Positions 6,251 to 9,139 of a stretch of 9,139 nt of DNA are shown piece by piece (positions within the stretch are counted from its first letter, which is position 1; each line of letters begins with the position of its first letter). Below the pieces are notes generated by a model. That model saw only the letters and a list, made by a program, of their open reading frames with translations, searched no databases and was not told the DNA's origin. The stretch spans positions 1 to 9,139 of the forward strand of contig MHXM01000001.1 of the NCBI GenBank assembly GCA_001825565.1, given 5' to 3'. The position numbers and the translations under genes are program-made. Origin of the DNA: Desulfuromonadaceae bacterium GWC2_58_13. GTDB taxonomy: Bacteria; Desulfobacterota; Desulfuromonadia; Desulfuromonadales; Trichloromonadaceae.

Positions 6251-8596
6251 ATGGGCAAAGGAATCAGTCGACTGGGCGTCACCATCCTCGAGGATATCAG
6301 CACCCTGATCCACCAGTCGCACGACCTCGATGAAACCCTGAAAAACATCGTCACCCTGGTTTCCAAACGCATGGGTACCGAAGTCTGCTCCATCTACCTG
6401 ATTGAAGACGATCAGGAGACCCTGCGTCTTTGCGCCAGCAAGGGCCTGTCCCGCAAGGCGGTCGGCAAGGTCACCATGAAAATCGGCGAAGGTCTCACCG
6501 GCCTGGCGGCGGAAAAACGCCAGGTGGTGGCGATCCAGGAGCCGGAAAAACATCCCCGTTACCGCTATTTCAAGGAAACCGGCGAAGAGCGCTTCCATTC
6601 GTTTCTCGGCCTCCCCCTGTTCGACCGCAAGACCCCGATCGGGGTTCTCACCATCCAGACCAAGGAACCGCGCAAGTTCAGCGCCGAAGACATCAGCGCC
6701 CTGTCGACCATCGCCTTTCAGGCTTCTTCCATCGTCATCAACGCCCGCTTGCTGGAATCGATCCGCAAAAACGAGGAAGAAAAAAGCGTTTTTGCCCGGG
6801 AACTGGAAAAAACCCGGCAGACTTTGCTCGACAAAGACAAGGAACGCGCGACTCGGGAGCCAAGAAGCAGCGCCTTGCGCGGCACCGTCGCCTACCCCGG
6901 CCTGACTTCCGGCCCGGCCCACGTCCTGGATGACAACCTGGGATTTGCCGACGCCCTTGAGGAGGGCCCGGTCGATGTGGAAAAAGAGCTGCAGAAACTC
7001 GACCTGACCCTCGAAAAAACCCGGATTCAGACCCTGTTTCTGGAGAAGCGGGTGGCCGAGCGGTTGTCGCAGAACGATGCCGCCATTTTTCATTCTCACC
7101 TGATGATCCTGGAAGATCGCAGTTTCATGGAAAAGCTGCGCGCCGAGATCCACCTCGGGCACGGCGTCTCCTTCGCCTTAAAAAAAATCGTCGCCGAGTA
7201 CATCGAAGTATTCGAGCGCATGGATGACCCGTACCTGCGGGAGCGAGCCGCCGACATCAAGGATATCGGCCGGCGCCTGCTGGCCAACCTCAACGACAAC
7301 CACCAGGCGACTTTGCAGCTCAAATGTCCCGGCATTCTGATCGCCCGGGAAATCCTCCCCTCGGACATGGCGTCTCTCGACCACGAACAGATCAAGGGGA
7401 TCGTGACCGAAGCCGGCGAACGCAATTCCCATGCGGTGATCATGGCCAAATCGCTCGGCATCCCGGCCCTGGTCGGGGTCAAGGGCGCGGTCAAGGCGAC
7501 CACCCCGGAATGCCGGGTCATTCTCGACGCCAACTCGGGTTGTCTCTACATCGATCCCGCCCCGCACGTCACCGAAGAATACCGCCGGCTCGAAGCCGAT
7601 GCCAGCCGGGAACTGCACCGGCTTGACGAATTCCGCAACCTGCCGCCCGTTACCAGCGACGGGCAGAAGATCACCTTGCGCGCCAATATCGGTCTGGTCA
7701 GCGACGTCGACATCGCCCTGCGCAACGGGGCCGAAGGAGTCGGCCTGTACCGCACCGAATTCCCCTACATGACCCGGGGCAGCTTTCCCGACCGCGACGA
7801 CCAGTATCAGCTCTACCGCAAGGTAATCGAGAATTTCCCCGACTACCCGGTGACCATCCGCTCCCTCGACATCGGCGGCGACAAGGCCCTCCCCTATTTC
7901 AGCCCGCCCAAGGAAGACAACCCCTTCATGGGCTGGCGTTCGGTCAGGGTTTCCCTCGACAACCGGGATATTTTCCGCACCCAGATCGAGGCGATCATGA
8001 TGGCCGGCGCACACGGCCCGGTCAAGCTGCTGTTTCCGATGATCTCCGGACTCGAAGAAGTTCGTGCCTGCAAGGAGGTAATCGAGGAAGCCAGGGCGAA
8101 TCTGATCCGGGAAAACATCCCCTTCGCCCAATCGATGCCGATCGGCGTCATGATCGAAGTCCCGTCCGCCGTCATGCTGGCGCCGCAACTGGCCAAGGAG
8201 GTCGACTTCTTCGCCCTGGGGACCAACGACCTGATCCAGTACATGCTGGCCGCCGACCGCAACAACCCCCTGGTCAACAAATACTACGATCCGCTGCACC
8301 CCGCCATCCTGAAGGTTCTTAACTTTGTGGCAAAAACGGCCAGGGCCCAGGGCAAAGGCTTGTGCCTGTGCGGCGAAATGGCCTCCGACCCGATGAATTT
8401 CCTCGTTCTCTACGGCATGGGGATCAATGAATTCTCCATGCCGTCCCCTTTCATCCCGCGCATCAAGGCCTTTTTGCGGGACCTCTCCTCGGACGTGGCG
8501 CGCAAGGCCGCCAAAAAAGTATTGACCATGACCGATAGCGCCAGCATCCGCGGCCACCTGGTCAAAGTTCTCAAGGAAATCGTGCAGGTTCAGTAA
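6251..8596 (+). CDS. ptsP: PtsP: GAF-domain phosphoenolpyruvate-protein phosphotransferase (enzyme I-Ntr)
   Basis: PtsP is the soluble first enzyme of the nitrogen-related PTS: it takes phosphate from phosphoenolpyruvate onto a histidine and passes it to an HPr-type carrier for regulation rather than sugar uptake. The 781-aa product has an N-terminal GAF domain (about residues 20-170), a charged helical linker (about 170-212), and a full enzyme I module. The active-site His is residue 394 in TEAGERNSHAVIMAKSLG; PEP-binding TIM-barrel motifs RSLDIGGDKALPYF, GLYRTEFPYM and ALGTNDLIQY are present, and the active-site Cys is residue 707 in CLCGEMASD. Length fits GAF-linked PtsP. ATG 6251 is preferred: AAAGAG (6236-6241) gives a 9-base spacer, whereas the in-frame TTG at 6242 abuts that site. 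No clear sigma-70 promoter is seen between the terminator and the start, so expression may depend on read-through or a weak promoter. No HPr or EIIA gene is in the window. Confidence 0.93.
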   Translation: MGKGISRLGVTILEDISTLIHQSHDLDETLKNIVTLVSKRMGTEVCSIYLIEDDQETLRLCASKGLSRKAVGKVTMKIGEGLTGLAAEKRQVVAIQEPEKHPRYRYFKETGEERFHSFLGLPLFDRKTPIGVLTIQTKEPRKFSAEDISALSTIAFQASSIVINARLLESIRKNEEEKSVFARELEKTRQTLLDKDKERATREPRSSALRGTVAYPGLTSGPAHVLDDNLGFADALEEGPVDVEKELQKLDLTLEKTRIQTLFLEKRVAERLSQNDAAIFHSHLMILEDRSFMEKLRAEIHLGHGVSFALKKIVAEYIEVFERMDDPYLRERAADIKDIGRRLLANLNDNHQATLQLKCPGILIAREILPSDMASLDHEQIKGIVTEAGERNSHAVIMAKSLGIPALVGVKGAVKATTPECRVILDANSGCLYIDPAPHVTEEYRRLEADASRELHRLDEFRNLPPVTSDGQKITLRANIGLVSDVDIALRNGAEGVGLYRTEFPYMTRGSFPDRDDQYQLYRKVIENFPDYPVTIRSLDIGGDKALPYFSPPKEDNPFMGWRSVRVSLDNRDIFRTQIEAIMMAGAHGPVKLLFPMISGLEEVRACKEVIEEARANLIRENIPFAQSMPIGVMIEVPSAVMLAPQLAKEVDFFALGTNDLIQYMLAADRNNPLVNKYYDPLHPAILKVLNFVAKTARAQGKGLCLCGEMASDPMNFLVLYGMGINEFSMPSPFIPRIKAFLRDLSSDVARKAAKKVLTMTDSASIRGHLVKVLKEIVQVQ

Positions 8597-8604
8597 CCTC
8601 CGGG

Positions 8605-8616
8605 GCAAACGTTTGC
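8605..8616. promoter_or_regulatory. Perfect palindrome GCAAACGTTTGC, LacI-family-like operator
   Basis: A perfect 12-bp palindrome, 8 bases after the ptsP stop. The AAACGTTT core with flanking GC matches the operator style of LacI/GalR-family repressors (for example the PurR core). No such regulator gene is in the window. It lies about 175 bases upstream of the next start codon. Chance is possible but a 12-bp perfect palindrome in a short intergenic gap is notable. Confidence 0.4.
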
Positions 8617-8638
8617 ATTGTTTACTTCCACCGGCATG

Positions 8639-8653
8639 TGGCACTTTTCGCGC
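8639..8653 (+). promoter_or_regulatory. Weak sigma-54-like element
   Basis: TGGCAC (8639-8644), then GC at 8652-8653, keeps the GG-N10-GC spacing, but the -12 element reads GCGC instead of TTGC. If used, the start would be near 8665, about 127 bases ahead of the gene at 8792. The -24 half is perfect, the -12 half is poor. Confidence 0.25.
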
Positions 8654-8679
8654 GCCGGCACCTGCCATTTTCACTATTC

Positions 8680-8700
8680 CTAATGAACACCTCACATTAG
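8680..8700. repeat. Inverted repeat CTAATG-N9-CATTAG
   Basis: Perfect 6-bp arms (8680-8685 and 8695-8700) around a 9-base centre, in the gap before the last gene. The size fits an operator dyad as well as a weak RNA hairpin; no T-run follows. Confidence 0.35.
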
Positions 8701-8747
8701 CCCAATAAATCGGCAACAATGGGTATCTATCCTTGGTCCAGTAACGT

Positions 8748-8772
8748 CCGGCAACAGAAGGTTTTCTGCCGG
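8748..8772 (+). other. Leader hairpin ahead of the last gene
   Basis: CCGGC (8748-8752) pairs with GCCGG (8768-8772) and AGAA (8756-8759) with TTCT (8764-8767), leaving a three-base bulge and a GGTT loop. It ends 8 bases before the AGGAG ribosome-binding site (8781-8785). The sequence CGGCAACA at its 5' side also occurs at 8711-8718. It could modulate translation; there is no terminator-type T-run. Confidence 0.3.
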
Positions 8773-8791
8773 CTACATTCAGGAGTCCGGG

Positions 8792-9139
8792 ATGCCCAAT
8801 TCCTATCCGTTCCGTGTAGTACCCAGCCAAAGCGGCCGAAACACCCCCCATGGGCCGGCAGAATCTCTCAATCCGCAAACCATCCTCGAAAAGCTCGGTT
8901 GCCGCAAGGCCGACCTGGCCGCTACCCTCCCCTTCACTTCCGGTGACCTGACCGCCGGATCGGAAACCGAACTGCAGGCGGTGGTCGTCGGCCGACGGGA
9001 ACATGTCGATTTGCCGATGGCCATCGAGCATTCCGGGTTTTATGCCAATCTGCTGCGCCGGGCCCAATCGGGGGACACCTCCGAAAGCCTGGTGTCGCGC
9101 CTGGAAAGTTTTCTCTCTAAAAACAGCTCGGAGGTCTGG
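8792..9139 (+). CDS. Unrecognised protein, 3' end outside window
   Basis: An open frame of 116 codons runs without a stop to the window end. It starts at ATG 8792, with AGGAG (8781-8785) six bases upstream, a good start signal. The translation begins MPNSYPFRVVPSQSGRN and continues with a helix-like block (LNPQTILEKLGCRKADLAATLP), a segment rich in beta propensity (ETELQAVVVGRREHVDLP), and SGFYANLLRRAQSGDTSESL followed by a charged helix. There is no signal peptide, membrane segment or cofactor motif in the visible part. Codon use (GC-rich third positions) matches the neighbours, supporting a real gene. I do not recognise the family. The leader region upstream holds several dyads, so the gene is probably separately regulated from ptsP. 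Confidence 0.7.
   Translation, partial: MPNSYPFRVVPSQSGRNTPHGPAESLNPQTILEKLGCRKADLAATLPFTSGDLTAGSETELQAVVVGRREHVDLPMAIEHSGFYANLLRRAQSGDTSESLVSRLESFLSKNSSEVW

Noticed and set aside
8631..8644. A possible fifth copy of the GTGCC-N6-GRCAC motif on the minus strand.
   Set aside because: The left half GTGCCACAT matches the copy at 3484, but the right half reads CGGTG at the required spacing, so it fails the pattern shared by the other four.
7178..9067. A 629-codon open frame on the minus strand opposite ptsP and beyond.
   Set aside because: It is the shadow of ptsP, whose catalytic motifs are all in the + frame, and it also covers the well-supported start of the gene at 8792.

Overview
The window is GC-rich (islands of AT-rich sequence only upstream of genes) and every supported gene lies on the + strand. 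The gene content points to an anaerobic, metal/sulfur- or fermentation-type deltaproteobacterium, most like the Desulfuromonadales (Geobacter/Pelobacter/Desulfuromonas relatives): peptide-type ABC ATPases, an iron-sulfur/[FeFe]-hydrogenase-like sigma-54 activator, a GAF-linked PtsP, and sigma-54 -24/-12 promoter elements. This taxonomic guess is an inference from gene types; nothing in the window proves it.

Layout. (1) 1-1915: the end of a peptide/nickel-type ABC importer operon, with an OppD/DppD ATPase cut by the window start and an OppF/DppF ATPase one base later. The tail of the first ATPase looks locally frame-swapped. (2) 1916-2302: a gene-free gap ending in an AT-rich promoter region. 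(3) 2303-3271: an exported outer-membrane beta-barrel-type protein, followed by a 15-bp hairpin. (4) 3555-5852: a one-component transcription activator in which a ferredoxin domain, a degenerate [FeFe]-hydrogenase H-domain and a further Fe-S domain are joined to a sigma-54 AAA+ domain and a Fis-type HTH. (5) 5853-6250: an intergenic region with three copies of a 17-bp motif, a consensus sigma-54 promoter, and about 55 bases after the predicted start a strong intrinsic terminator, i.e. a predicted RNA of about 97 nt. (6) 6251-8596: PtsP, enzyme I of the nitrogen-related phosphotransferase system. (7) 8597-8791: a regulatory gap with several dyads. (8) 8792-end: the start of an unrecognised gene cut by the window end.

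How it fits together. The most interesting part is 3473-6168. The motif G-N-GCC-A-N5-G-R-CACA occurs three times at enhancer-like distances (centres about 110, 174 and 207 bases) upstream of the predicted sigma-54 start, directly downstream of the activator gene, and once more as a perfect dyad inside the activator's own candidate promoter. The simplest reading is a compact circuit: an Fe-S/H-cluster-like sensor that represses or tunes its own gene and switches on a sigma-54-dependent small RNA (or an attenuated ptsP leader). The motif repeats, promoter and terminator are visible in the sequence; the wiring is inference.
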